From an uncultured Clostridia bacterium (GTDB taxonomy: Bacteria > Bacillota > Clostridia > TANB77 > CAG-508), in contig CANQFS010000010.1 in the NCBI GenBank assembly GCA_947599825.1, forward strand, positions 1 to 39,155: a stretch of 39,155 nucleotides of DNA. The letters are read 5' to 3'. Shown here piece by piece: positions 28,054 to 36,903 of this stretch. Position 1 is the first letter of the stretch. Every line of letters starts with the position of its first letter. Below the pieces are notes generated by a model. The model saw only the letters and a list, made by a program, of their open reading frames with translations. It was not told the origin of the DNA and did not search any database. Position numbers and translations under genes: made by a program.

Positions 28054-29007
28054 ATGGTAAAAATGTATCAAACTAATTTAGAAACCAACAAAATCGAAGA
28101 AACAGAAGAATATAAAAAAGGAAATTGGATTAACATGGTTGCCCCGACAGAAGAAGAAATAAAACAAGTATGTGAAAAATTAAACATACAAGAGGATTTT
28201 ATTCGTTATTCTTTAGACTATGAAGAAAAAGCCAGAATTGACATGGAAGAAGACGACAATACCATATTATTTATAGTAGATGTTCCAATAATTGAAAAAG
28301 AAAACAACGAGCAAGTATACTCTACCATGCCACTTGGAATGATAGTAGTAAGAGATGATTATTTTATTACAGTAAGTTTAAAACAAAATAAAGTTGTATC
28401 AGAGCTAGAAAAAGTAAAAACAAACACCATTACTTACAAAAAAAGTAGAATGATATTGCAAATATTTTATAAAAATGCAGAATTATATTTAAAATTCTTA
28501 AAGAAAATAAACAAAGAAACCGAAATTGCAGAAAATGTACTAAAAAACTCATTAAAAAATAAAGAACTATTAAAAATGCTAAGTTTAGAAAAAAGTTTGG
28601 TGTACTTTACCACCTCTTTAAAATCAAACGAAGTAGTTATGGAAAAAACACTAAGAGGAAAAATAATAAAACTATATGATGAAGACGAAGACATCTTAGA
28701 AGATTCCATCATTGAAAATAAGCAAGCAATCGAAATGGCAAAAATATATAGCGACATTCTAAATGGAACAATGGACGCTTATGCATCTATAATTTCCAAC
28801 AACTTAAATGGAGTAATGAAATTTTTAACATCAATAACCATTATACTTGCAATACCAACAATGATAGCAAGCTACTGGGGAATGAACGTGCAAGTACCAA
28901 TGCAATTTTCAAATAGCCCATTTGCCTTTTATGCAGTAGTAGCATTTTCAGTAATTTTAGGAATAATAGCAATGATATGGCTAAAGAAAAAAGATATGTT
29001 AGACTAA
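28054..29007 (+). CDS. corA: CorA-family magnesium/divalent cation transporter
   Basis: It forms a pentameric Mg2+ (or Co2+/Ni2+) channel. The start is ATG 28054 (SD AAAGGGG), giving 317 aa. There is a large cytoplasmic N-terminal domain, the long stalk helix around 200-245, and two C-terminal membrane helices with the signature YWGMN between them, then the short positive tail LKKKDMLD. The loop after GMN is short. The first REP-like palindrome follows its stop codon directly. Confidence 0.93.
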   Translation: MVKMYQTNLETNKIEETEEYKKGNWINMVAPTEEEIKQVCEKLNIQEDFIRYSLDYEEKARIDMEEDDNTILFIVDVPIIEKENNEQVYSTMPLGMIVVRDDYFITVSLKQNKVVSELEKVKTNTITYKKSRMILQIFYKNAELYLKFLKKINKETEIAENVLKNSLKNKELLKMLSLEKSLVYFTTSLKSNEVVMEKTLRGKIIKLYDEDEDILEDSIIENKQAIEMAKIYSDILNGTMDAYASIISNNLNGVMKFLTSITIILAIPTMIASYWGMNVQVPMQFSNSPFAFYAVVAFSVILGIIAMIWLKKKDMLD

Positions 29008-29097
29008 GAACAGGAGGGACGCCCCTTTTTGTTCCAAAATAGAACGGTAGAGACACCCTTTTTTGTTCTATTTTGGAACGCTGGGGACACACCTTTC
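29008..29097. repeat. REP-like palindrome pair (copy 1)
   Basis: Two adjacent related palindromes. The first is GGGACGCCCC, TTTTTGTTCCAAAATAGAAC, GGTAGAGACACCC; the second is TTTTTGTTCTATTTTGGAAC, GCTGGGGACAC. The core is the same as at 31570 and 32487, with small changes. Confidence 0.88.
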
Positions 29098-29202
29098 TTT
29101 TTTTTAAAATTTTTTCAATAAAAGGATAAATCAAATTTTTTGTATAAAAAGGAAAAAACAGCATATAATAAGACTAAAATTACAAAAAAGGAGAGGAAAA
29201 AT

Positions 29203-29397
29203 ATGAAAATAATAGATACCATAGCATTAGTATTAATTATTATTGGTGCTCTTAACTGGGGACTAATTGGAATTTTTAATTTCAATTTAGTAGAAACCAT
29301 TTTTGGTGGATTCTCTATTATCTCTAGAATTATCTATATTTTAGTAGGAATTTCTGGACTATGGGGAATAAAACTAATATTTGACCAAAATTCATAA
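29203..29397 (+). CDS. DUF378 small membrane protein
   Basis: 64 aa with two membrane helices. It has the DUF378 signature LIIIGALNWGLIGIFNFNLVE pattern (ALNWGLxG), followed by a second helix and GLWGIKLIF. ATG 29203 follows the SD AAAGGAGAGG. Family function unknown. It is ended by a strong terminator. Confidence 0.92.
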   Translation: MKIIDTIALVLIIIGALNWGLIGIFNFNLVETIFGGFSIISRIIYILVGISGLWGIKLIFDQNS

Positions 29398-29454
29398 GAA
29401 TAAAAACGCATATTTATCATCTATCATAATATAAATATGCAAAAAATTACACAC

Positions 29455-29497
29455 AAAAAAGAAGGTAGTAAGTTATTTAACTTATTACCTTCTTTTG
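29455..29497. terminator. Terminator between DUF378 and the convergent foreign-looking gene
   Basis: Arms GAAGGTAGTAAGTTA and TAACTTATTACCTTC with flanking A and T runs; probably bidirectional. Confidence 0.88.
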
Positions 29498-29506
29498 CAA
29501 TTTACG

Positions 29507-29782
29507 TTATAAACCCAAATCCTGACGCATTTGCAAAAATTCCGATACACCTTGCTCAATCTCTGCACAAACTTCAAAATCTGTAAGAAAAACCCATGGA
29601 AAACGATTTGTTAAAGTAACTGGGCCATAAGTTCCACCCCATTTCCGAGTATCTAAGGCAATATAAACCTGAAATGCAAAAGGACGCTTATCGTCGAACT
29701 TAGGTTGAATATAAACATCAATACAAGCAACCTTATCCGTTTCATAACGCATCCGACCTTCAAAATGCTCTGTTGTAAACAT
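29507..29782 (-). CDS. Unknown 91-aa protein of foreign codon usage
   Basis: A compact soluble protein with 'CIDVYIQPKFDDKRPFAFQ', 'WGGTYGPVTLTNRFPWVF' and an acidic helix 'EVCAEIEQGVSEFLQM'. It is not recognised. An SD (AGAGAGG) precedes ATG 29782. Codon use differs sharply from all neighbours: its six arginines are four CGT and two CGG (residues 10 and 46) with no AGA, and it is visibly richer in G+C. Recent horizontal transfer is likely. If CGG causes +1 shifts in this host, translation would leave the frame at codon 10 and stop a few codons later. Confidence 0.75.
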   Translation of the reverse strand: MFTTEHFEGRMRYETDKVACIDVYIQPKFDDKRPFAFQVYIALDTRKWGGTYGPVTLTNRFPWVFLTDFEVCAEIEQGVSEFLQMRQDLGL

Positions 29783-29938
29783 AGAAGTACCTCTCTTTCT
29801 ACAAAACTAATTTATAGTTACAAAAATATTATACCACATTTACATAATAGAATCAAGTAAATTACCAAAATCATCTAAGCCCCTTGAAAAAAAAGCAAAA
29901 ATCATATATAATGGCAAAGACAAAAATAAGGAGAAAAA

Positions 29939-29980
29939 GTTTGAAAAAATTCTTCAAACTAATTTGAACTTAAGAAAGGA
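29939..29980 (+). promoter_or_regulatory. Leader of the ABC-F gene with hairpin
   Basis: A hairpin AGTTTGAA/TTCAAACT (7-nt loop) lies 25-30 nt before the start codon. It is followed by AAACTAATTTG (29956-29966), CTTAAG and the SD AAAGGA. The same AAACTAATTTG-CTTAAG-AAGGA order precedes gyrA (16218-16243). It might affect translation of the ABC-F protein; no leader peptide is evident. Confidence 0.35.
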
Positions 29981-29989
29981 AGAAAAAAT

Positions 29990-31570
29990 ATGTTAAATGC
30001 AATAGGCGTAACAATTCGCTTCGGAAAAAGAACACTATTTGAAGATGTCAATATCAAATTCAATAAAGGATGTTGCTATGGCATTATTGGAGCAAATGGA
30101 GCCGGAAAATCAACATTTTTAAAAGTATTATCAGGAGAATTAGAACCAAGCAAAGGCGAAGTAACTATGGAAAAAACAGAAAGACTATCTGTATTAAAAC
30201 AAGACCACTTTGCATTTGAAGAATATACTGTTATGGACACGGTAATTATGGGAAACCAAGAACTATATAACATAATGAAAGAAAAAGATGCCATTTATAT
30301 GAAGCCAGACTTTAGCGAAGAAGATGGAATGAAAGCAGCCAAATTAGAAGAAAGATTTGCCGAATTAGATGGCTGGAATGCCGAATCCGATGCCGCGGTA
30401 ATTCTAAACGATTTAGGAATAGAAACAGAAAAACATTATAAATTAATGAGTCAGTTAGAGGCAAAAGAAAAAGTAAAAGTATTACTAGCACAAGCCCTAT
30501 TTGGAAATCCAGACATCTTACTATTAGACGAGCCTACCAACGACTTAGACTTAAAAAGCATTGCATGGTTAGAAGAATTTTTAATCAACTTTGAAAACAC
30601 AGTCATCGTAGTATCTCACGATAGATACTTCTTAAATAAAGTATGTACCCATATAGCAGACGTAGACTTTGGCCAAATAAAAGTATATCCAGGAAACTAC
30701 GACTTTTGGTATGAATCAAGCCAACTTCTAGCAAAACAAATGAAAGAAGCAAACAAAAAGAAAGAAGAAAAAATCAAAGAATTACAAGCCTTCATTGCTA
30801 GATTTAGCGCCAACGCATCAAAATCAAAACAAGCAACATCAAGAAAAAAATCATTAGAAAAAATAGAACTAGACGAAATAAAACCATCTAACAGAAGATA
30901 TCCATATATAGACTTCAAGCCAGATAGAGAGCCAGGAAAAGAAATTCTAAAAGTAAAAAATATTTCCAAAACAATCAATGGTGAAAAAATATTAGATAAC
31001 ATCTCTTTCGTAGTAAAAGAAGGAGACAAAATAGCATTTTTAGCAGACAACGAAAATGCAAAAACAGTCTTATTCCAAATCATAGCAGGAGAACTAGAGC
31101 CAGATGAAGGAGAAATAGAATGGGGAACAACCATCACAAGTACCTATTTCCCTAAGGACAACAACTATTTATTCGAAGAAGACATGACCATTACTGACTG
31201 GCTAAGACAATATTCAAAAGATCCAGACGAAACCTACGTAAGAAGTTTCTTAGGAAGAATGTTATTCTCAGGCGAAGAAGCACTAAAATACGTAAAAGTG
31301 CTATCAGGAGGAGAAAAAGTAAGATGCGTACTATCCAAAATGATGCTATCAGGAGCCAATTTCTTAATATTCGACGAGCCAACAAACCACTTAGACATGG
31401 AAAGCATCACAGCACTAAATGAAGGAATGAAAAAATTCAAAGGAAACATCATATTCACATCACACGACCATCAATTAACACAAACAGTAGCCAATAGAAT
31501 CATCGACATTAAACTAGACAAACTAGTAGATAGAGAAGTAACTTATAACGAATATTTAGGAATAGAATAG
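29990..31570 (+). CDS. ABC-F ATPase, YbiT/YkpA subfamily
   Basis: ABC-F proteins bind the ribosomal E site and modulate translation or protect against antibiotics; they are not transporters. The 526 aa hold two ABC domains joined by a charged linker helix. The first has Walker A GANGAGKS at 34-41, a degenerate signature (SQLEAKEK) and LLLDEPTNDLD. The linker spans about 245-300. The second has a degenerate Walker A (ADNENAKTVLF), a good signature LSGGEKVRC and FLIFDEPTNHLD. The N terminus (GVTIRFGKRTLFEDVNIKF) matches the YbiT/YkpA group rather than known resistance types. The stop codon touches a REP-like palindrome. Confidence 0.92.
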   Translation: MLNAIGVTIRFGKRTLFEDVNIKFNKGCCYGIIGANGAGKSTFLKVLSGELEPSKGEVTMEKTERLSVLKQDHFAFEEYTVMDTVIMGNQELYNIMKEKDAIYMKPDFSEEDGMKAAKLEERFAELDGWNAESDAAVILNDLGIETEKHYKLMSQLEAKEKVKVLLAQALFGNPDILLLDEPTNDLDLKSIAWLEEFLINFENTVIVVSHDRYFLNKVCTHIADVDFGQIKVYPGNYDFWYESSQLLAKQMKEANKKKEEKIKELQAFIARFSANASKSKQATSRKKSLEKIELDEIKPSNRRYPYIDFKPDREPGKEILKVKNISKTINGEKILDNISFVVKEGDKIAFLADNENAKTVLFQIIAGELEPDEGEIEWGTTITSTYFPKDNNYLFEEDMTITDWLRQYSKDPDETYVRSFLGRMLFSGEEALKYVKVLSGGEKVRCVLSKMMLSGANFLIFDEPTNHLDMESITALNEGMKKFKGNIIFTSHDHQLTQTVANRIIDIKLDKLVDREVTYNEYLGIE

Positions 31571-31621
31571 AACAGGAGGGACGCCCCTTTTTGTTCCAAA
31601 ATGGAACGGTGGGGACACCCC
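31570..31621. repeat. REP-like palindrome (copy 2), left of the RAYT gene
   Basis: GGGACGCCCC, then TTTTTGTTCCAAAATGGAAC, then GGTGGGGACACCCC. The hairpin core is GTTCC-AAAAT-GGAAC. It is inverted relative to the copy at 32487, so the two bracket the transposase gene. Confidence 0.92.
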
Positions 31622-31716
31622 TTCAATTAAAAAACAAAAGAAAATGAAATTTATATAAATAGGGGCTAAAATAATTTTTTAGGGGGCATAAATTAAAAAA
31701 GAAAGGAAAGTTAATT

Positions 31717-32481
31717 ATGCCTAGAATAGCGCGTAAATATTTAGAAAATGGATTTTTTCATGTAATGGTTCAAGGAATCAAAAAAGAAGAAATATTTTAT
31801 AAGAAAGAATACAAAGAAAAATATATTGAGTTAATGAAAATATTTCTACAAAAACAAGATGTAAAAATAATAGCCTATTGCATTATGAATAATCATGCAC
31901 ATCTTATTCTATATGCAGAAGAAATGCAGGAACTAACAAAATTTATGGAAAGACTAAATACTACTTATGCCATGCATTATAACAAGCACGAAAATAGAGT
32001 AGGATATGTATATCGAGATAGATTCAAAAGCAAAGAACTATATAACCAAGATTATTTAACAAAATGCATCAAATATGTTCATATGAATCCTGTAAAAGCA
32101 GGAATTGTAAGTAAAGAAGAACATTATCCATATTCTTCTTACAACGATTATATTCACAAAACAGGATTTATTACAGAAGAACTCATCAAAGAAATTTTTA
32201 ACTCACAATATCACTATTTAAAAGAATTCTTACAAATAGAATATAATGAAGATTTATTTCAAGATATAGAAGATGAAACAATTGATAGAGAACAATTGGA
32301 GCAACAAATTTTATTTTTTATAGAAAAAGAGGAAATAACGAAAGAAGAACTGCAAGAAGATAAAAGGTTAATTAGAAAATTATATAATTCGCTAAAAATA
32401 AAGCCAACAAAATCAGAACTTGCAAGGCAAATAGGAATTAGCAGAAGCAAAATAGTAAAAATATTAAGTGAAGAAAAATAA
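31717..32481 (+). CDS. REP-associated tyrosine transposase (RAYT, Y1 family)
   Basis: A single-strand HUH nuclease related to IS200/IS605 transposases, thought to mobilise REP palindromes. In 254 aa it has the N-terminal 'MPRIARKYLENGFFHVMVQG', the HUH motif NNHAHLIL near 66-73, and the catalytic-tyrosine helix TKCIKYVHMNPVKAG near 127-141. It also carries a C-terminal extension with a helix-turn-helix (KSELARQIGISRSKIVKILS). ATG follows the SD AAAGGAAAG. Palindromes in opposite orientation sit 95 nt upstream and 5 nt downstream, and a third lies near corA. Confidence 0.93.
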   Translation: MPRIARKYLENGFFHVMVQGIKKEEIFYKKEYKEKYIELMKIFLQKQDVKIIAYCIMNNHAHLILYAEEMQELTKFMERLNTTYAMHYNKHENRVGYVYRDRFKSKELYNQDYLTKCIKYVHMNPVKAGIVSKEEHYPYSSYNDYIHKTGFITEELIKEIFNSQYHYLKEFLQIEYNEDLFQDIEDETIDREQLEQQILFFIEKEEITKEELQEDKRLIRKLYNSLKIKPTKSELARQIGISRSKIVKILSEEK

Positions 32482-32486
32482 ATAAA

Positions 32487-32538
32487 GGGGTGTCCCCAGC
32501 GTTCCAAAATGGAACAAAAAGGGGCGTCCCTACTGTTC
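32487..32538. repeat. REP-like palindrome (copy 3), right of the RAYT gene
   Basis: Inverted copy: GGGGTGTCCCC, AGCGTTCCAAAATGGAACAA, AAAGGGGCGTCCC, ending TACTGTTC. The SD of the tex gene (GGGAGG) starts directly after it. Confidence 0.92.
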
Positions 32539-32552
32539 GGGAGGCAAAAAAA

Positions 32553-34712
32553 TTGAATATTACAAAAATAATTGCAGAAGAATTACAAGTAAAGGAAAAT
32601 CAAGTAGAAGCAACCATTAAACTAATTGATGATGGCAATACCATACCATTTATTGCACGTTATCGTAAAGAAGTAACCGGTGGGCTTTCAGATGAAATTT
32701 TAAGAACTTTAGGGGAAAGACTTACTTATTTAAGAAATTTAGAAGCAAGAAAACAAGAAGTAGTAAATTCTATAGATGGGCAAGGCAAATTAACAGATGA
32801 AATTGTAATTGCGTTAGAAACAGCCAAAACCTTAGCTGAAGTAGAAGATATTTATAGACCTTATAAGCAAAAGAAAAGAACAAGAGCAACAATTGCCAAA
32901 GAAAAAGGATTAGAGCCTTTGGCAGATATTATCTATATGCAAAAAGAAAAAACATCAATTGAAGAACTTGCAAAAGCCTACATTAACCAAGAAAAAGAAG
33001 TAAATACGCAAGAAGAAGCAATAGCAGGGGCGCTAGATATTATTGCCGAAAACATTTCAGATAATGCAAAGTACCGCAAGCAAATAAAAAGACTTACATA
33101 TCGAGAGGGAATTATTGAAACAAGCGCAGCAAAGCCAGAAGAAAAATCAAACTATGAAATGTATTATGAATTTAGCGAAAAAGTAAATCGTCTTCCAAGC
33201 CATAGAATTCTAGCCATTAACCGTGGAGAAAAAGAAGAATTCTTAAAAGTAAAAATGGAAAAGCCAGAAGAGCAAATACTAAACACAATAGAAAAAGATA
33301 TTTTGCAAGGCGAAAATCAATTTACTTCATATTTAAAAGAAACCATTTTAGATAGTTGGAAAAGGCTAATAGAACCATCAATTGAAAGAGAAATTCGTTC
33401 CGATTTAACCGAAAAAGCAGAAGAACAAGCCATTAAAGTATTTGGACAAAATGCAAAACAATTATTATTGGGAGCACCTCTAAAAGGCTTAACAGTAATT
33501 GGATTTGACCCAGCCTATAGAACTGGTTGTAAAATAGCCGTAATTGATGAAACAGGAAAACTATTAGATACAACTACAATTTATCCAACAGAACCACAAA
33601 ATGATGTAGAAGGAGCAAAGAAAACACTAATCAACCTAATTACCAAATACAATGTTGATATGTTTGCAATTGGCAACGGAACAGCATCTAGAGAATCAGA
33701 ATTATTTGTAGCAGATGTTATAAAAGAAGTAAAAGAAAAATACCAAAAAGAAGTACATTATGCAATTGTATCAGAAGCGGGAGCTTCCGTTTATTCTGCA
33801 TCTAAACTTGCAACAGAAGAATATCCAGACATCAACGTTTCTTTAAGAGGTGCCATTTCTATTGCAAGAAGATTACAAGATCCATTAGCAGAATTGGTAA
33901 AAATAGAGCCAAAAGCAATAGGAGTAGGGCAATATCAACACGATGTCGACCAAAAGAAATTAGGAGATAGTCTAACAGGAGTCGTAGAAGATGCTGTAAA
34001 TAAAGTAGGGGTTGATGTAAACACCGCAACACCGTCTTTACTATCTTACGTTTCCGGAATAAACAAAACGATTGCAAACAATATCGTAAAATATCGTGAT
34101 GAGAACGGAAAATTAAAAGAAAGAAAAGAACTTTTAAAAGTACCAAAACTAGGAAAAGTAGCCTATGAGCAATGTGCAGGCTTTATGCGTATATTTGATG
34201 GAAAAAATCCACTAGAAATCACTTCTGTTCACCCAGAAAGTTACGAAGTAGCAGAAAAATTATTAAAATCAATTGGATTTGAACCAAAAGATTTACTAAA
34301 CAAAGACTCTTTATTAGAAATAAGAGCAAAACTTCAAGCCGTATCTATTCCAAAAGTAGCAAAAGAATTACAAGTAGGAGAAATGACACTAAAAGATATT
34401 ATAGAAGAATTATCAAAACCAGGAAGAGATCCAAGAGAAGAAATGCCAAAACCAGTATTAAGAAGTGATGTACTAAAATTTGAAGACTTAAGAGAAGGAC
34501 AAATTCTAACTGGAACAGTACGTAACGTCATTGACTTTGGGGCTTTTGTAGATGTTGGTGTAAAATATGACGGCTTAGTACATATTTCTGAAATGAGTGA
34601 AAAATTTGTAAAAAAACCATCAGACGTAGTATCAGTAGGTGACATTGTAAAAGTAAAAGTAATTGCTATTGACCAAGAAAGACAAAAAGTAAAATTAAGC
34701 ATGAAATTATAA
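32553..34712 (+). CDS. tex: Tex-family RNA-binding transcription accessory protein
   Basis: A large nucleic-acid-binding protein, linked in other bacteria to transcription and stress. The start is TTG 32553, 8 nt after GGGAGG; it gives MNITKIIAEELQVKENQVEATI, the family N terminus. A frame extending upstream into the REP palindrome is rejected. The 719 aa contain the Tex N-terminal helical domain (IPFIARYRKEVTGGL), a YqgF-like domain (VIGFDPAYRTGCKIAV near 335), HhH motifs (near 500-560) and a C-terminal S1 domain (GQILTGTVRNVIDFGAFVDVG from about 650). Its SD abuts the REP-like palindrome. Confidence 0.94.
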   Translation: MNITKIIAEELQVKENQVEATIKLIDDGNTIPFIARYRKEVTGGLSDEILRTLGERLTYLRNLEARKQEVVNSIDGQGKLTDEIVIALETAKTLAEVEDIYRPYKQKKRTRATIAKEKGLEPLADIIYMQKEKTSIEELAKAYINQEKEVNTQEEAIAGALDIIAENISDNAKYRKQIKRLTYREGIIETSAAKPEEKSNYEMYYEFSEKVNRLPSHRILAINRGEKEEFLKVKMEKPEEQILNTIEKDILQGENQFTSYLKETILDSWKRLIEPSIEREIRSDLTEKAEEQAIKVFGQNAKQLLLGAPLKGLTVIGFDPAYRTGCKIAVIDETGKLLDTTTIYPTEPQNDVEGAKKTLINLITKYNVDMFAIGNGTASRESELFVADVIKEVKEKYQKEVHYAIVSEAGASVYSASKLATEEYPDINVSLRGAISIARRLQDPLAELVKIEPKAIGVGQYQHDVDQKKLGDSLTGVVEDAVNKVGVDVNTATPSLLSYVSGINKTIANNIVKYRDENGKLKERKELLKVPKLGKVAYEQCAGFMRIFDGKNPLEITSVHPESYEVAEKLLKSIGFEPKDLLNKDSLLEIRAKLQAVSIPKVAKELQVGEMTLKDIIEELSKPGRDPREEMPKPVLRSDVLKFEDLREGQILTGTVRNVIDFGAFVDVGVKYDGLVHISEMSEKFVKKPSDVVSVGDIVKVKVIAIDQERQKVKLSMKL

Positions 34713-34783
34713 ACATAAGAAAATTAAATTTTAGGGACGAGGGTAAAATTTACAAATTGTAGATAAACCAATAAATAATAAGA

Positions 34784-34818
34784 AAAAAATGGTTTCAAAT
34801 TTTAATGAAACCATTTTT
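34784..34818. terminator. Terminator between tex and the convergent DUF975 gene
   Basis: Arms AAAAATGGTTTCA and TGAAACCATTTTT; bidirectional appearance. Confidence 0.88.
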
Positions 34819-34841
34819 GTTTTGATATTTTTATTACAAAA

Positions 34842-35582
34842 TTATTCTTCTGTTTTATTTTCTTTTAATACATCATAGAAGCAAATCATAGCAACTTGCA
34901 TATAAGGAATAAGCCATAAAACACCAATGTATAAGGTAAAGACAGTTAAAATAGCCCAACCAATAAATGAAAGTTGTAATAACACATAATTTGCTCTATT
35001 TCCAGTCATTAACTTTTTACTTTCTTCTACAACATCTTTTGCTTCCATAGTTTCGTTATCATAAGCAATCATATAAGTAAGAGTATAAGATAGCGTAGAA
35101 ACAAAAAAGTAAACAAAAGCAGCAATTGCTAATATAATTCCTATTATACTAACAAAAACAGTTGCAGTAGAAACATCAGATAAAATAGCAGTAGCTGCTG
35201 AAAAAGAAATTGCAAATGCAAGTACAAGCATAGCAAGAACGTAAAGTAAAATAGGAAGCCATAATTTTAGTAACATATTTCCTGCTAACTTCCAACTACG
35301 AGCAAAGTTAGAAAAGCCTAAAGAAAAGAAATCATAACATTTTACTTCTTCGCCTCTTTTTAACTTCATAAAAGAAATAATTACCCCATAAGCAATAGGA
35401 ATAGAAATAATTAAGGTAGCAACGTCAACTAAAAAATCTAAAACGGCTACATCTTGAACTAAACTGCTAATATAACCAAGAACAAGATCAAATGCAAAAT
35501 AAACTAAAGTAATTAAAACTCCTTTTTTCCATTTACCACTTAAGGCTTCTCTTGCCTGTCTTCTTATGTCAGATAAAACCAT
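34842..35582 (-). CDS. DUF975 integral membrane protein
   Basis: 246 aa starting MVLSDIRRQAREALSGKWKKGV, the typical DUF975 N terminus, followed by about five to six membrane helices. 'YDFFSLGF' lies between helices, and a cytoplasmic 'ESKKLMTGNR' precedes the last helix pair. The C terminus is charged. Function unknown. SD AGGGGG. It follows the HD-GYP gene on the same strand (32-nt gap), so the two may be co-transcribed. Confidence 0.9.
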   Translation of the reverse strand: MVLSDIRRQAREALSGKWKKGVLITLVYFAFDLVLGYISSLVQDVAVLDFLVDVATLIISIPIAYGVIISFMKLKRGEEVKCYDFFSLGFSNFARSWKLAGNMLLKLWLPILLYVLAMLVLAFAISFSAATAILSDVSTATVFVSIIGIILAIAAFVYFFVSTLSYTLTYMIAYDNETMEAKDVVEESKKLMTGNRANYVLLQLSFIGWAILTVFTLYIGVLWLIPYMQVAMICFYDVLKENKTEE

Positions 35583-35614
35583 AAATAAAACCCCCTTTTA
35601 TATTAACAAGAAAA

Positions 35615-36667
35615 TTAAATGTATTTTTCTTGTATTTCTCTTATCTTATCATATTCATTATTTAGAATATCTAGAAATACTTTTGCGATATTTGGATCAA
35701 ATTGTGTGCCAGAGAATTTCTCAATTTCTGCCTTTACAATATCTAAAGATAAAGGATCACGATAAGACCTTTTTGAAGTCATAGCATCAAAAGTATCTGC
35801 AACAGCAGCAATACGAGCCATAAGAGGAATTTCCTCTCCTTTTAATCTTCCAGGGTAACCAGTTCCGTCAAATTTCTCATGATGATGCTTTACAATAGGA
35901 AGCATATCTTTAAAAATAGTTGCATTTTGCAAAATATGTGCGCCAATAGTTGGATGATTTTTAATTTGAGAATATTCATCATCAGTAAGTTTAGCTTCTT
36001 TTAAAAGAATTGCATCTGGAATTCCAATTTTTCCAATATCATGGAATAAACCGCCAATACGAAGCACCTTTAAATCCTCTTCAGATAAACCTAATTTTTC
36101 ACCAATTAAAACAGAAAATTCAGAAACTCTATCAGAATGACCTCTAGTATAAGGATCTTTTGCCTCTACCGTATAACGTAGCACCTCAACACTCTCTAAG
36201 TAAGCTTTTTCTAGCTGTTCATAAGTATCTGATAACTCACCATTAATACGTTTAATTTCATTCATTTGGTGAATAGATTTAATACCAGATTCAATAAGTA
36301 ATAATAATTGGTCAAACTTATCACTTTTCTCACAGTAACCTTGAATATCAAGTCTACGAATAGTATCTAAAGGTGGAGCCAAATCCTTGTGACCAGTTAG
36401 TAACAAAATATATAAATCTTTGTCAAATTTTCGAATTTCTTCTACAACTTCATCTCCATGAACAGGAGTCATAATAAAGTCTAGAATCATCATATCAAAA
36501 TGCTCATTTTTTACACGCTCAATTGCTTCCATAGGATCTGTTACACCAGTAAAATCATAGCCAGAACGTCTTAAAAAGATAGAAAGAGAATCTACAATTC
36601 CCATTTCATCATCTACAGCAATAATCTTATAACCATTAGATTGAACGTCTTGCATTCCTTTTCTCAT
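35615..36667 (-). CDS. Response regulator with HD-GYP phosphodiesterase domain
   Basis: 350 aa from ATG 36667 (SD AAGGA, 8 nt; a TTG further upstream is inside the SD region). An N-terminal receiver domain (about 15-130) has the acidic pair in IIAVDDEMG and the phospho-acceptor Asp in MMILDFIMTP. A coiled segment follows, then an HD-GYP domain with FHDIGKIGIPD, 'IKNHPTIGAHIL', 'KHHHEKFDGTGYPGRLKG' and AAVADTFDAMTS. Such proteins usually degrade cyclic di-GMP under two-component control. The cognate kinase is not in the window. Confidence 0.93.
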   Translation of the reverse strand: MRKGMQDVQSNGYKIIAVDDEMGIVDSLSIFLRRSGYDFTGVTDPMEAIERVKNEHFDMMILDFIMTPVHGDEVVEEIRKFDKDLYILLLTGHKDLAPPLDTIRRLDIQGYCEKSDKFDQLLLLIESGIKSIHQMNEIKRINGELSDTYEQLEKAYLESVEVLRYTVEAKDPYTRGHSDRVSEFSVLIGEKLGLSEEDLKVLRIGGLFHDIGKIGIPDAILLKEAKLTDDEYSQIKNHPTIGAHILQNATIFKDMLPIVKHHHEKFDGTGYPGRLKGEEIPLMARIAAVADTFDAMTSKRSYRDPLSLDIVKAEIEKFSGTQFDPNIAKVFLDILNNEYDKIREIQEKYI

Positions 36668-36903
36668 AAAATCATTCCTTTCCAAAGAACGTTTATATCA
36701 AAATAACATAAAAAATAATTTTATACTTAGCATAAACTAAGACTACAAACATTATATAAATAAATAATTCAAAAATCAACAAAAATTGTCAAAAAACTAG
36801 AAAAATAGCAAAAAGTATAAAATATGAGTAAATAAAAACTAAAAATATATTTATTTTGGTATAAAAATATGATATCATTAACAAAGATAGGAAAGGAGAA
36901 AAA

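Noticed and set aside
32490-32552. Upstream extension of tex through the REP palindrome, containing a CGG
   Set aside because: The extension reads the palindrome as protein. The SD GGGAGG and TTG 32553 give the conserved Tex N terminus.
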